A stretch of 64,000 nt of DNA from Durusdinium trenchii. Lineage: Eukaryota; Sar; Dinophyceae; Suessiales; Symbiodiniaceae. Positions within the stretch are counted from its first letter, which is position 1. Each line of letters begins with the position of its first letter. The translations under genes and the position numbers were made by a program. The notes beneath the pieces are model-generated. The model saw only the letters and a program-made list of their open reading frames with translations, was not told the DNA's origin and did not search any database. The stretch is taken from the NCBI GenBank assembly GCA_963970005.1, contig CAXAMN010018890.1, forward strand, positions 1,814,399 through 1,878,398, given 5' to 3'. Of this stretch, positions 45,672 to 56,344 are shown piece by piece.

Positions 45672-45685
45672 AAACGTCCACCCAG
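45672..45685 (-). repeat. Right terminal inverted repeat
   Basis: AAACGTCCACCCAG on the + strand, the exact reverse complement of the left terminus at 20584-20597. It is followed immediately by the right GTAA copy. Confidence 0.8.
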
Positions 45686-45689
45686 GTAA
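45686..45689. repeat. Target site duplication, right copy (GTAA)
   Basis: GTAA directly follows the right terminal repeat, matching 20580-20583. Joining the flanks through one copy predicts an empty site reading AATACGTAATATATT. Confidence 0.65.
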
Positions 45690-46000
45690 TATATTGGCGT
45701 GACTATGATGTATTTCAATCAGTTCAATCATTGTCAACCCCCATGCAGTCATATAATTATAAGCAAGCTACAGCATAGCTATGGTAGTCCTTTATGAGAC
45801 TCTGTGCCCATTGCAGCTACGTGTGCTTTCCTGGTTTGGCGAAAGGATGGGAAAGCCATCTCATACTGTTGGTTTGGTTTGTGTATATCAGTCAGTCAGT
45901 ACTTCAGAATCTTGAGAAGTTCTTTTTTGTTCCTACCTATGTGCCACAAGTGTGTGGAACGTTGAACCTTCTTTGTACCAAACAGTACAGTCACAGTCAG
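45690..46000. other. Right flank, nothing firm
   Basis: AT-rich host DNA. A + frame is open from 45794, without splice support. Confidence 0.4.
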
Positions 46001-46117
46001 TACCGTCCCATGAACCGATCAGACTTCTCCAAGGTGGAGGAGAGTGGCAAAGAGGTGACGGAGAAGGGCCTCCTGTACTTCCGGATGCTCAGCTGGCTTT
46101 TTGTGGGGTCCACCTGA
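46001..46117 (+). CDS. Terminal host exon candidate
   Basis: After a CAGTCAG acceptor the frame reads YRPMNRSDFSKVEESGKEV and ends MLSWLFVGST. The minus strand is also open here. Confidence 0.3.
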   Translation, partial: YRPMNRSDFSKVEESGKEVTEKGLLYFRMLSWLFVGST

Positions 46118-46780
46118 GTCCACCTCCCACACTGTATTAGATGCCATGTTGTTTTCTTGGACATGCTTCCCGTTCCGCAAGGTGAAGTGTTGAAACGTAC
46201 TGCTTCCTAAGCTTCCTGGGTGGGTGGGTATTCTCTTGAGTTTTTTTTTGTTGCTGAAAATGCAAAGAGGGTTTAACCTCACCCTTTCGGGAGATTGAAA
46301 GGGTAAGCCAGGCTCCGCATTTTGTTCGAGCTGCCTGAAGGATTGTTGACCAAAATAACTGCAACCATATTGAGTCTTGTTGGGCCCCATCATGTGAGGA
46401 TGCTACAACGTTGGGACAAATATAAATCATTGTGATGGGATGTGAGTGGTGGATGCTTCATTACAGGACCCACAGCTATGAACAAATCAGACAGATGAGG
46501 AACCAATTTCCATGCCCTCTTGACAATTAATCCAGTCAGTCTGGACTCACAGCTGGTGACCGTGTTCGGATGCGTTAGATTGTTAGATGCTGGCTTTGCT
46601 TGGAGACTTCTTTCTGTGCAAGTCTCACTCCAAAGGAAGTGCCTGGAATTGTCCATTGGGGGTCTCGGTGCCTCATGTTCACCCCCACGTCCTCATGATT
46701 CCCATTCGTCCGCATCGGCGCACGGCACGTGCACGATGCCCTGCTTGCTGCCGGATCCAGCAGCCGCGCGCGGCTTCCAG
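46118..46780. other. Right flank, nothing firm
   Basis: Weak frames only. The minus strand is open over 46575-46940. Confidence 0.35.
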
Positions 46781-46901
46781 GAAGCCGGATGTGAATCACA
46801 CGGATGGCTTCAAACTCACCAGCGACGTCCCAGTGACCTTCCGTATTTACGTGACTTGGCCGAACTCGCTCGATGAAACTACTGATGGCGATGTGATGTG
46901 A
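46781..46901 (+). CDS. Terminal host exon
   Basis: After GCGGCTTCCAG the frame reads KPDVNHTDGFKLTSDVPVT and ends DETTDGDVM. Beta-strand-like composition, unknown family. Confidence 0.4.
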
Positions 46902-47357
46902 ATAAATAGGCCACACGGGGTGTTTCAAGGCAGGGCCCAAGACAGATTGGGCGTCTCCAAACAGTCACATGCTCAAGAGGTATAGGCACGTGAATCGACG
47001 TATGTTACGATTCTTCTGTATCTCGTATTTTCCGGTGACGGCTGTGCACTCAAAGAACTAACATGCAATGTCGTCACCCAAATTTGAAGAGGCAGTACTG
47101 CCATCTTCCCTTGCACACATTTGCACACTGTCAGACAGTTTGCAGACCATGGGGAGTTTTGGACACCAGCATCCTTCAACCTTAAAATCAGTTTCACGTT
47201 GATGTTGTTTCCACGATGTTTGCCGGTCCTGAGGTGGACGACAAAGGCGCCGGTGCCATGGACGTCTCTTGAGTGTTGAAACAGGGCGTCTGACACGGCC
47301 GGGAGGGGCGAACGCTTGGGCTTGGGCGGTATCTCCCAATCTTGGGCACCTGGTGAC

Positions 47358-47513
47358 ATGACGCGACTAGAGCCAGAGCTTGGCGAACACATCTTGGTGC
47401 CCTACGTGATGGTGAAAACCGGGGGGACACGGGTGGACCAGGGAAAAGGAACTGTAGCGGACTACCAGGGCAGGGGAGGTCAAGCTTCAAGGGATTGGGG
47501 TTCCAGGTTTTGA
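47358..47513 (+). CDS. Possible host ORF
   Basis: MTRLEPELGEHILVPYVMV through RDWGSRF (51 codons). A 139-codon minus frame covers 46973-47392 and competes with its start. Confidence 0.3.
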   Translation: MTRLEPELGEHILVPYVMVKTGGTRVDQGKGTVADYQGRGGQASRDWGSRF

Positions 47514-47539
47514 TGTCAGCATGCTTTTGTATAAATAAA

Positions 47540-47562
47540 AAAATATATATATATATATACAC
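47540..47562. repeat. AT microsatellite
   Basis: A run of about nine TA units in an intron-like spacer before the next exon. Confidence 0.9.
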
Positions 47563-47613
47563 ACCACATACATTACATAATATTTTATTTGGTGTTTGTT
47601 ATTCTTTGCCTAG

Positions 47614-47974
47614 CGGCGCTACAGATTTCGCCCCAAAGAGCGTCCGGCCCAGTCATGGCACCACGACCATTCGGTGTCCAGCGGGGAGAGGTGACCGGAA
47701 CGAGCCGTCGTTGTTGAGGTCTCTATGGCCTGAGGGCTGGCCACACGGGCCAAGGGGCCAACAAGAGCTATCAGCATCCGGACAAAAAGGCGTCACGTGC
47801 CAGACTGGACCGGACGTGGTTGTAGATGTTTATGCAGGAGCAAGGGATACACTGGGCAGAAGCGGAGGAGGAGGTGCTGTGTACATGAAATCAATCCACC
47901 TGTCGGCCTTGAACTCTTCGACTTCAAAAACTTCAATCAGAATCGTAACCTGGGCAACAAGAAAGGGTTTTTAG
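47614..47974 (+). CDS. Terminal host exon
   Basis: A pyrimidine-rich acceptor (ATTCTTTGCCTAG) opens a 120-codon frame with GATDFAPKSVRPSHGTTT, VDVYAGARDTLGRSGGGG and a C-terminus ending RIVTWATRKGF. Unknown family. It may be the continuation of the preceding + ORF. Confidence 0.4.
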
Positions 47975-48393
47975 CATCGGGGAGTGGACATGTCCGACTC
48001 GGCCGTTGAGGAGGCCAGGCCAGCTGCAAAGCAAAACAGCGGGCACTTGAATGGGACGGAGATGTGTTCATTTCAATGAAATGTAGATCATTGTGGATCG
48101 CTTGTTGATTCGGCTCCTTCCGTGAAAATCGCACAACTTTGGCCAGCTACATCGCGACGCAAATTGAATGAGTCTCGGATAGTTTGAGACTGTGTTTGCA
48201 CGTTTTGGCTTCAGCTGTAGTTTGGCACGGGGGAAGGCAGCTTCTTCCGGGCAATGATGACAGAAGTCTAGCTGTCAAGGCCGGTGGGCCAAGGCTGCTG
48301 GGCTTTTCGGCTCAGTTCAACCGAAATCGAAACACCAGTTAGTTAGAATGGTTCATCAGTTAGATTCGATAATGTTAGATCGTTGAACTTGGG

Positions 48394-48951
48394 CTAGAAC
48401 TGAAGCCGCAGATGATTCATCGGCGATGCCCAGGATTGTTGGTTGGAGAAGTTAGACTCACAGTGACAGGAATGCTGCTGTTCTGCTGTTGCTCTATTCC
48501 CGTTCACTTTTGGGCAGTTGAAATCTTTTAGACTACAGCGAAACATGGACTTGTGGGGGGGTAGGGTCATTGTTCGAGTAAGATGTCGATGCCAGTGCTT
48601 GCGAAGTGGCAGCTTCGTTCCAGTTGTGCGCAGGCCCACCAAAGTTTCGTTTTGATCAGCGACAAGACGGTATCCTATTAAGTTATTATTGTTAGTTTTT
48701 CCCGTAATCCCACAACTAATTACAGGCCGGTCATTATCCCACACTACCAGTAGTGCTGAGCACGGGTGCAAGAAAACATGAGGGACATTTAAGGCTCGCA
48801 CTAGGTCAATAGGCACTTCTTCCTCCAAAATGCTGAAGCCCATTTGTATATTGAAGTGAATCCTGCGTGGGGGACATAGCTTCAGCTGTTGGCATGAGTG
48901 GAAAACCCTGCCTCCAAGGAGCCAGACCAGTGATCCAGTAAACCTAATCAT
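48394..48951 (-). CDS. Hypothetical host protein, 185 residues
   Basis: The longest flank ORF, and in DNA that is not GC-rich, so it is unlikely by chance. It starts MIRFTGSLVWLLGGRVF and contains VPIDLVRALNVPHVFLHP and SALLVVWDNDRPVIS, then a basic HWHRHLTRTM. No domain recognised. Intronless as seen. Confidence 0.45.
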   Translation of the reverse strand: MIRFTGSLVWLLGGRVFHSCQQLKLCPPRRIHFNIQMGFSILEEEVPIDLVRALNVPHVFLHPCSALLVVWDNDRPVISCGITGKTNNNNLIGYRLVADQNETLVGLRTTGTKLPLRKHWHRHLTRTMTLPPHKSMFRCSLKDFNCPKVNGNRATAEQQHSCHCESNFSNQQSWASPMNHLRLQF

Positions 48952-49243
48952 GTTGGTTGGATAGAGATAGAACAGTAGATCTTTGGGTCCATATGTGTAT
49001 TACTATATTTTTATATACTACTTTATAGTGTATTGTAGACAAATACATATTAAATATGTGACGATTCACTCCCACTGTTTTGTTTTCAGGCCTTTGTTGA
49101 TCACCCATGACCATCCACCGCTTCACTGATCAGTATGGACCTGTTTCATGATGTCTCATGTTTATCGTTCTCTTCCCTCATGTTCCTCTAGTAAAACATG
49201 TGTCCTTGCAAGTGCCCAGCTGGATGTCTCTTTGTCCTTTCAG
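48952..49243. other. Right flank spacer
   Basis: Very AT-rich, with no coding frame. Confidence 0.5.
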
Positions 49244-49339
49244 GGCCGTGGGAAAGCCACAAGAGAGCGCCTCTTAAGGAGGATGTCAGAGGCGGGAATT
49301 GTTGAAGGACTGCCAAGGATTCAGAATGATTCAGGCTGA
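49244..49339 (+). CDS. Terminal host exon
   Basis: A strong acceptor (TCTCTTTGTCCTTTCAG) opens GRGKATRERLLRRMSEAGI, ending RIQNDSG before the stop. Basic helix, family unknown. Confidence 0.5.
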   Translation, partial: GRGKATRERLLRRMSEAGIVEGLPRIQNDSG

Positions 49340-49651
49340 TGTTCACCAAGTGGATATGCCAGGGCTCCAATGTTTCACCAGATAAAGAGGTGCAGCGGCG
49401 TACAAACTCAACACCCCTTTTTGAGGATCCTGGAAAAGAGTTGCGGTTCCAAGATTTGGACGTGAACTCACCTTCTATTGTCTTCGATGGTGTTCATTCA
49501 GTAAGACTCTGATTCGACAACCCGAGCTTGGAACAGTTCTGCGTAGACACTTGCAGGACATCCAGGAAGTTTTTACATCAGCTTTGCCATGAATTGGCTC
49601 AAACTTTCTCCGGATGGAATCCAGAGAGGTTGGCCACTATAAGCTGGACAA

Positions 49652-50226
49652 ATGGTTGGTTCGTTCGTGCGCACCAGACGGCACCCAAAACCGGCACCCT
49701 TGGATCAAGACCCGTACGTACGCGCTCGGGAGTGTTTGGATGCCCATATTGGATATCCTTCGCATTTCTCCACCGGGCCGCCTCATGAGTCGTTTTTGGG
49801 TGCAAACAGATGCAACATGTGGTTTGTGGGTCGCTCGGACTTCAGCGACATCCAAACAGGATGAACAACACTTGTGTTCGACTTGGTCAACCGCGCGCTT
49901 ACAGTGACCCTCTTCGGTCAGGCCTTTTCGCCCTTCAGTGGCCGTTCCTCCGGCCACGTGGATGGAGAAGTCGACTTCCTCCGGTGGAGTATGCGGGGGC
50001 ACGGAGTCCAGGTCAGCAAAGGCAGTCTGATTCTCGGGGGCTTCGAAGCATCAGCCATTGGTGTGTTGGATGCCAATTAGATGCCATTGGTGTGTTTGGC
50101 AGGAGGGCGACAGATGCCGGAATACACACACTTAGACAACAATGAACTTATTGAAGCATGATCTTTCTATGTTTGCAGGTTGCAGGGGACAGACGCTACC
50201 CTAAGATTTTGAGACTGCTTCAATAA
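49652..50226 (+). CDS. Host gene, last exons
   Basis: 49652-49864 reads CLDAHIGYPSHFSTGPP and MWFVGRSDFSDIQTG. 49877-50060 reads FDLVNRALTVTLFGQAF and GEVDFLRWSMRGHGVQV. The last exon, 50179-50226, follows a clear CTATGTTTGCAG acceptor and encodes VAGDRRYPKILRLLQ, then stop. The joins between the first two pieces and the donor before the last exon are not resolved. Confidence 0.4.
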
Positions 50227-50368
50227 GGTGAGGTTGCTTCCCTTGAAAGAATCTAAGCTAGCAAGTCGTGCTGGGCAGTGGGTCAAAATAATTTGCATAT
50301 GCAAGACTGACAAAAATTGGATCGGTTTTGACTACCAGAATCCCAACAACCTGGAAGGCTGAAGATAG

Positions 50369-50526
50369 CTGAAGCATTGGTCAGTGAAAGGAATTTCAAC
50401 ATAAAACAGAGAGCGTTGAACAAAGAGGACGGGGTGGAATACTACAAAATGTTTTCCAACTTTTTAGTAGACCTATTGCGTTCGCAATGGCCAGTTGGAT
50501 TTTGGCGGCGTCGGGGCACTTGCTAG
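50369..50526 (+). CDS. Host exon, charged helical protein
   Basis: Reads EALVSERNFNIKQRALNKE and VEYYKMFSNFLVDLLRSQW, stopping at 50524-50526, with a possible GTTGGA donor just before. No family recognised. Confidence 0.45.
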
Positions 50527-52030
50527 CAGGGTATCAACAATCCGGATGATGAAGATGGATTGTCAAGCAGCACAAGCGTCACCTTTGGAGCTAATCCCCT
50601 GCCCCCTTTGAGCTGATCAACAAATGACAACCACAGGATAGATCGAGAATCAAGTAATTATAGACCTAGACCGGTCCACTCTCGTACCAACAAAAGTCCC
50701 AAAAGTCAACCTGTGCGTCAACACTGTTTCTTACGTTGGCTCTGACATACTACTCTGACAACCCTTCTTGGTAATCGGTGAATAAGCTGTTGCCAGCACT
50801 ATACACGCCCGGTTATGCTTTAATTCCCGCCCTGAAACCATGTGAACACATTTGACTGCGGTCGTTCATGCCTTCATGACCGCATGGCCAAGCCAAGGCT
50901 TCGAGAATAGCTCGGTGTTTGAGGCCGGTGTTCGAGAATAGCATGTCATGCCGGTCTTCTTGTTGTTGTCAAGTTGTTGGTATGGTTTAACAGAAGTTCT
51001 GAACTTTGTCGGCAGCAGAGCCAGTAGAGCCAAGCTCATTTTTGTTGAAAGTCGCTCGTGTGCATGGGCCTTTGCAAACGGTGAATGCTTGACTTGAATG
51101 TCTCCTAGGGTCTAGAGTTTTTTGGGTGTCAATGCGTTTCCGCGCATATCAGTCTTTTTAGCGTAGATAGCACAAGACATAGTCGATATAGTTTGATGTC
51201 ACGGACATTAACGGTAATACCAACATAATTACCTTAGCCGGCTCCGTACCGGCTACATGCTCCCCAGTACTGCGAGGAGGAACTCAGAACACCACGGATC
51301 AAACGACTAGGGCTACGACTGTTCGGATTCGCGGGGCTGGGCTGGGCGGCAGGGATGTTTCGGTTGATTGGATTGAACTGCTCAGGGATGTCCATGAGCC
51401 AACTTGAGGTACGTGAGGTAGCTGTTTGTGAGCCACATCTTACACTCGTCCTTTTTTGGGTGCAGCTGTTCTTGGATTGCACTTAGAGCAGTGATGTGGA
51501 GTGGTTGGTTCCAAGGGGTTCGTTTCACAATAAAGCAGTGTGTCAGTGTCAGTGTGTCATTTCCGTGCTATGATCACCTCAGTTCCTAACGCTTGCAGGC
51601 TAGATTCTTGCAGGTCTCACTTTGATCCAAATCTTGGCGAGTTTTGTTCTTCTATTTATTGAAAACCCCTTCCAGACTCAGTGTAGAGGGCAGCGGTGAA
51701 GTGGACACCCACAAATATTGAACGGTGTGCAGCGGAACAACTGCACCAGCTTTTGAACACGGATATTCGTTGAAATGCCCTTACAGTGCCTGCTTCCAGT
51801 TGCTTTGGTACTAGGTGACGCCCGAAACCGCACCTGGGACCCTCACCACACGCACTCACACTCAAGTGGCCATGTTGGTCAAAGCCCCTGTGACCGAGTA
51901 AACTGTCACGGTGGAATCTGAGCATGTCGCGTTTTGATGCCTGACGTGCCTGGCGTGCGACCGTGTAAGTGTAAGCCTGCGCGTTGTGAAACAAAAGCGT
52001 GTGCCTGGCCGGTCTCCCCCACCTTTGCAG
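50527..52030. other. Right flank, nothing firm
   Basis: A + frame at about 51270-51409 ends at a GTACGTGAG donor (LRTPRIKRLGLRLFGF). A minus frame is open at 51656-51994. Neither is secure. Confidence 0.3.
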
Positions 52031-52147
52031 GGCGCCAACGAGGACGACTTCGAGTATGGAGGCTCAGGAAGGTGGCGTTTCGCCGCCCTTGGCACCAGAC
52101 CTTTCAAGAACCAGATCTGCCGGCGAAACGCGCGGCACAAAGCCTAA
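52031..52147 (+). CDS. Terminal host exon
   Basis: The acceptor CCCCCACCTTTGCAG opens GANEDDFEYGGSGRWRFAA and ends ICRRNARHKA. 38 codons, unknown family. Confidence 0.4.
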   Translation, partial: GANEDDFEYGGSGRWRFAALGTRPFKNQICRRNARHKA

Positions 52148-52771
52148 GCCACTAAAACCGGCCTTTTGCCGGACTCGACCATTTTTTGGGTACACCCTTC
52201 CTGCCTTCTGAGGCGGTCCCTCTCCAATCATCCGGTGGTTTTCCACGTCTTGCCGATGTTGGGGATTTGCTTGGAGGATCTCTTTGTAAATGATCGAGGT
52301 TGAGAGACCATATAGGACCCTGTAGTGGTACATATGGGATGGGCGACAAAGGGCTGTTCAACCTCTGGATGTGAGTGTATGTGAGTGTGCATGTTCCACC
52401 TTTTCTTCTCCTTTGCGGATCCGAAGTAGGAGATACTGACATCCGCCCTGGGGCGGCTGTGTGCCGAGGTCGGATGATGAGGATCAGGCGGATGAGGTGC
52501 AGCTGCAGTGAGTGTTTCCCCATGTTCAGTGTCCTTTCATTGAGCGAGTTACCTTCCAGAATTGTAAAGCACCACAGGACCACCATTCCACTGAATGAAT
52601 TGCGTGATAGCTCTGCTGGAGTTCAGACAGCGGCAAGGTGCGCATATGTTTGTGCAATTGTTTGCATCTACAATCATCTATAATATGACGGTGAATGTGG
52701 CTAATCTTTGTATGAGCTAGACACAATCACCGCGACCCGCAAGGAATCTCTAGTGACTCTAGTTTTGAGAG
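52148..52771. other. Right flank, nothing firm
   Basis: A 144-codon minus frame (52152-52586) and overlapping + frames are open without splice support. Confidence 0.3.
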
Positions 52772-53017
52772 ATGTTTGGTTTTTGTTTTGAGCTAGCAGC
52801 TAGTCGCGAATCAAGCCCCTTCACCACATGGGTTTGGATGGGTCACAGTGGGGTCAATGGGGCATCATGCTTTCCCATGAGAAGGGTTCATCGTGACGGA
52901 TTGGATGGCTCGTCTCTCCGCTACCTCGCTCGACCTAAAAACGGGCACCTCTCCCAAGGACCATTCACTGAAGGGGAAGTCCCAGCTTCTCGCGTTGTTG
53001 CGGATGAGTCCTCATGA
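52772..53017 (+). CDS. Possible host exon
   Basis: Reads AASRESSPFTTWVWMGHSG and ends EVPASRVVADESS. A TTTTGTTTTGAGCTAG acceptor lies just inside the frame. Confidence 0.35.
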   Translation: MFGFCFELAASRESSPFTTWVWMGHSGVNGASCFPMRRVHRDGLDGSSLRYLARPKNGHLSQGPFTEGEVPASRVVADESS

Positions 53018-53500
53018 ATCATTATACTCATTCATCTCCCTGTAGAGTTTGTTGGTGTTCCCGAACCATTACTAGCACCATCATGCTTGAGTTGAAGCCC
53101 AACCTGAGCCATCCCAGTTCCCACTCAGTTCTCTCTTGGTCAAGGCATGTCCTACGGTCTCTCAGGTCTCAAAAGCGGTCTGAGCACGCTCCATTTCACC
53201 TCAATGCTACGTCGTTCCTTCAGCCTGTCGTTCCTTCTGCCTCCGTCCAGGGTCGGCGCCGTTTTGCTGGTTCGAGTGGCGCATTCCGGAGTAGATAGAC
53301 TGACACACGCATAAAGGCAGAAGTTGACAAACTGATAGGTATAATGATAATAATAAGTTGCGTGTACATTTGAGATCATTTGAGGTAGTTCGTGGCAGTT
53401 CACCAAGCAACCGACCACAAAGGATCTCAGACATCGTGCCATGCTTTTTTCGCTTGCCACCTTCCAAGAAAGGAGGTTAACCCATTTTTGTTGCGCGCAG
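53018..53500. other. Right flank, weak ORF
   Basis: A 94-codon + frame (53014-53298, NATSFLQPVVPSASVQG) has no splice support. Confidence 0.3.
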
Positions 53501-53731
53501 TGTTCCAGCGCACGGGGGTTTCCGAGGTTCCCAGCTGACGGTGTTGTGAAACCAAGCCATGTATTTGGAAACCATCATGTTTGGAATTCAGGGAGGGCAC
53601 ATGACAGCCTTGTGGCATCTTGTGGCGCATTCGTCCATAGAACTCCGACTCGAGATGCAGCCGTGAGTTGCGCATGGGTGGAGCCAAAGGTGCTCACTCA
53701 GGCACCTGGGAGTGAGACCTTGACGGGGTGA
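53501..53731 (+). CDS. Terminal host exon candidate
   Basis: The acceptor CATTTTTGTTGCGCGCAG opens a 77-codon frame (CSSARGFPRFPADGVVKPS to LTQAPGSETLTG). Minus frames are also open. Confidence 0.35.
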   Translation, partial: CSSARGFPRFPADGVVKPSHVFGNHHVWNSGRAHDSLVASCGAFVHRTPTRDAAVSCAWVEPKVLTQAPGSETLTG

Positions 53732-54139
53732 ATTCGAAGAAAGCAGCTCCAAGCAACAGCCCCATTGAGGCTGTCCCTTGCGTGACACGGGCACGGGTGG
53801 ACCTGGTCCGTGGACGAGCAGCGTGAGACGGGCGGGGGACTGGACCTTGTTTGCCCAGATGGCCATGAGTTCCAGTGGTTTTGGGGGACCCAACAATTGA
53901 GTATGATGAGCATGATTGGTGGCACAACTGGTCATGTAGCGGTGACGCTACCGGAGTTTTCCTTTTGCTTTAGCAAACATGAATTATAACATATTATAAC
54001 CAGAGTGGAGGCCTATCTCACTGAGAAATCGCCCCGACATTTCATTTTAGTGGCCAGGGGGCCCCCCCTTTCAACTCCACCCTGGCACGGCTCTTTGTCA
54101 ACGGCTAGAAAACACTGTAAATAACAATTTTTAAATAAC

Positions 54140-54470
54140 TGCTATTAAATAACAATGTTTTCAGCTCCTCCAGTCTTCAAGAGTGGCCTCAAACCACGTA
54201 ATTTACAGTTTTTTTTGGTGGCTGTCCGGCAAAAAAACTCGTAAAAACCGATGGTTTTTGAGGTGTCTAGGCTTCAAACATGGTCGACAAATTGCAAAAT
54301 ACCAGGGAAGATTGTGTCGGATTTTTTTTTCGGTGTTTGGAGGCTCAAAAGGGCAAGAATTGATGGTATTTACGCGGTTTTGTGCGCCTTCCCGGCACAA
54401 AACTGTGCAAATATCGATGGTTTTAAGCTATGTAGGCTTCAAAGTGGCCACAAACTCGGCTGATCCAAGC
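54140..54470. repeat. Degenerate tandem repeat of about 165 bp
   Basis: The pattern CCGGCAAAAAAACTCGTAAA, then CGATGGTTTT and TAGGCTTCAAA, at 54226-54285 recurs with changes at 54391-54443. Probably an old duplication. Confidence 0.55.
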
Positions 54471-54617
54471 ACCGAAGTTCGTCTCTCCCATACAGCCTCG
54501 ACTCTTTTTTCACGGTGTACGATTTAAGGTTTGCAGTGTGGCATTTTGCCTCCTGGACTTCTACCAGGGTTACTTGTGCTTGCCTGCTACCTTTCGTTCA
54601 CCCCCTCCTCTCTCAAG

Positions 54618-54847
54618 TTTTCTTCAAAGTAGTCCATGTCAAGCCCTTGGCGACGCCTCAGTCAACTGGTGGTTTGTGCGTTTCGCATCGATGGGTGTAT
54701 GATGCCTGTGTCAACTCCAACAGGGTAGCCACAGACCTGCAACAACCCATCAAAGATGACCCCAAGGTGTCCGTGTCTAACACGACATGGGTGACTCTTT
54801 GGATCAAATCTCAGAAATCCCATCACGCAATCTACTACGGTATATAG
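54618..54847 (+). CDS. Terminal host exon
   Basis: A pyrimidine tract ending CTCTCTCAAG opens FFKVVHVKPLATPQSTGGL, NRVATDLQQPIKDDPKV and a C-terminus ending SHHAIYYGI. 75 codons, unknown family. Confidence 0.5.
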
Positions 54848-54940
54848 ATATTTGGTGAGAGTCGAGGTATCCGTGGGTGACCTTCACATCGACTTCGCTG
54901 GTTTGGGCACTGGTGAGCCTGTCAGTGTTCAGGGTTCAGT

Positions 54941-55165
54941 TCATGAGGCTGAAAAAAAATACAGAACCTGATTCATGAAAGAAAACTTCATGCCATTCAG
55001 GGTGATTGCCTGAAGAAAGCACCAGCAGCAGCACCACATTTCGCCCCTTCGCTTCTGTTTGATGTTCTGCTCGTCTCGCGGCTCTCGCAGGCGCGCCATG
55101 CTCGACAGGCGGTCTCCTTCCTTTCTCCAGCGCATCAGTGAGGGTGGTTTGGATTTGTTGGGTAC
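54941..55165 (-). CDS. Host exon, basic protein
   Basis: On the minus strand, ATATTTGTTTCTACCAG opens VPNKSKPPSLMRWRKEGD and REPRDEQNIKQKRRGEM. A Cys/Trp-rich stretch follows. The neighbouring gene at 55224-55595 is on the same strand. Confidence 0.4.
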   Translation of the reverse strand, partial: VPNKSKPPSLMRWRKEGDRLSSMARLREPRDEQNIKQKRRGEMWCCCWCFLQAITLNGMKFSFMNQVLYFFSAS

Positions 55166-55223
55166 CTGGTAGAAACAAATATCTGAGGTTGAGTCACTGG
55201 ACTTGGTCACATGTGCTCAGTTT

Positions 55224-55595
55224 TCAGGATGGCTGGCTGACACATGCTGACACCCCGCAGTGGGTGTTTTGTTTCGAGGACTCGAAATGACAGGAGGACA
55301 AGCAGCCACACTTACATCGATGAGCGCTTGGCCACTGCAGAGGACAAACATGGGCGCCCATTGAATCTCCAAACCCGGTGCTGGTGACCCTTTTGAAGGG
55401 ACTTGTTCCTTCACCTACCGTGATGTGAGTGGCAACGTCAATCCATTCCAAGATCATCAGAGCAACCCGGTCGCTATGCGTTTTTCTCTTTTCGGTCCAC
55501 ACGGCGGTCGACAGGTTCCGGCGGAACACGTCCAAGAAGAGCACGGCGAGTATGGAGTCCAAGGCGAGGTCTGGCGGTCGGCGGAGCGTCTGGTA
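55224..55595 (-). CDS. Host gene, three in-phase exons including a 19-nt microexon
   Basis: Minus strand. Exon 55595-55419 follows TTTTGATTCGCCAG and reads DSILAVLFLDVFRRNLSTA and VALMILEWIDVATHIT, ending at a GTAGGTGAAGG donor. A microexon, 55334-55316 (19 nt), sits between CCTCTGCAG and GTAAGTGTGG. The last exon, 55246-55224, follows GGGTGTCAG and gives SCVSQPS and stop. The phases 0, 1 and end fit perfectly, giving the best-supported host gene model here. Function unknown. Confidence 0.6.
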   Translation of the reverse strand, partial: YQTLRRPPDLALDSILAVLFLDVFRRNLSTAVWTEKRKTHSDRVALMILEWIDVATHITVGEGTSPFKRVTSTGFGDSMGAHVCPLQWPSAHRCKCGCLSSCHFESSKQNTHCGVSACVSQPS

Positions 55596-56344
55596 CTGGC
55601 GAATCAAAACTGGATCAAATGTGCTAGTCTCGAGTACAGCGTCGGACCTGAGCAGTGACCGCTAGGACTACGATCAATCACTGGATTTGCCATCCCTTCT
55701 GGGCTGGGAGCAGGTGTCCAATTTTTGGCTCTAAACCTCTCGGGTTCCACGGCTGCCTTGGGTAACAGATGTAGTTCGACCGTTCTGTCCACGTTGTGCC
55801 CATTTGGTTCTCCAAGCTAGGTGGCTGGGAGGATCGGTCGGTCACTTCCAACGGACGAGTGGACTTGACCGCTGACTTCTGCGGGGCGTCCAATGTGAGC
55901 ATCTCCACACGTGTCTCCCGAGTTCCTGGGCGAAAGAAATGCATGGTTCATCTTTGAATGGTCCATCTCCAGAACATTCCAGACCCACCTGCCTATGTTA
56001 AGACTCTTTATATCTTATATTCATCCCAAAAGAAAAGACCATCAATGTATGACATATATGCTACGTTGACCCCCCAAACCACCCCAATGTTGGTAAATAT
56101 GTCATACATTGATGCTCTGGGATATGGTTATAGTAACAATGGGCACGAGGTCGAACGAGACCGTCCAGGTTGAAAGATGTTGAAAGCCTGCCATCGCCCA
56201 GCCTGTCGTCGCCAGGAAGAGGAGAAGACCAAAGGCAGTTCAGCCTCCTCCCCAAGGACTTCCAGGCGGGCCATCTATCAATATATCTATTGGCTTTCCT
56301 GTCATGGCCGGTTCTCCTGCACTAAGAATTGCATAGAATTGCAG
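55596..56344. other. Right flank, nothing firm
   Basis: Weak frames on both strands. Part of the interval probably holds upstream exons of the minus-strand gene. Confidence 0.35.

Larger units (their letters stand above)
20584..45685 (+). mobile_element. Giant cargo-carrying DNA transposon, 25.1 kb
   Basis: Seen: a perfect 14-bp inverted repeat, CTGGGTGGACGTTT, opens the block at 20584-20597 and its reverse complement closes it at 45672-45685. Directly outside lies GTAA on both sides (20580-20583 and 45686-45689), as expected of a 4-bp target duplication. Between them all recognisable genes run on the + strand, and one resembles a transposase. The TGTCA/TGACA pentamer is extremely frequent inside and ordinary outside. 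No reverse transcriptase, long terminal repeat or poly(A) tail is visible, so this is a cut-and-paste type candidate. Rough arithmetic: a chance 14-bp inverted match between two 1-kb windows is about 0.4 percent, and about 1 in 60,000 with matching 4-bp flanks. The superfamily is unclear: the transposase looks hAT-like, but hAT elements usually make 8-bp duplications. Confidence 0.82.

Noticed and set aside
20584..45685. Endogenised giant virus
   Set aside because: No capsid, viral polymerase or packaging ATPase is recognisable. Genes have introns, and the block ends in short inverted repeats with a target duplication.
20584..45685. Retrotransposon or Helitron
   Set aside because: No reverse transcriptase, integrase, long terminal repeat or poly(A), and no Rep/helicase or TC...CTRR ends. 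Termini are inverted repeats.
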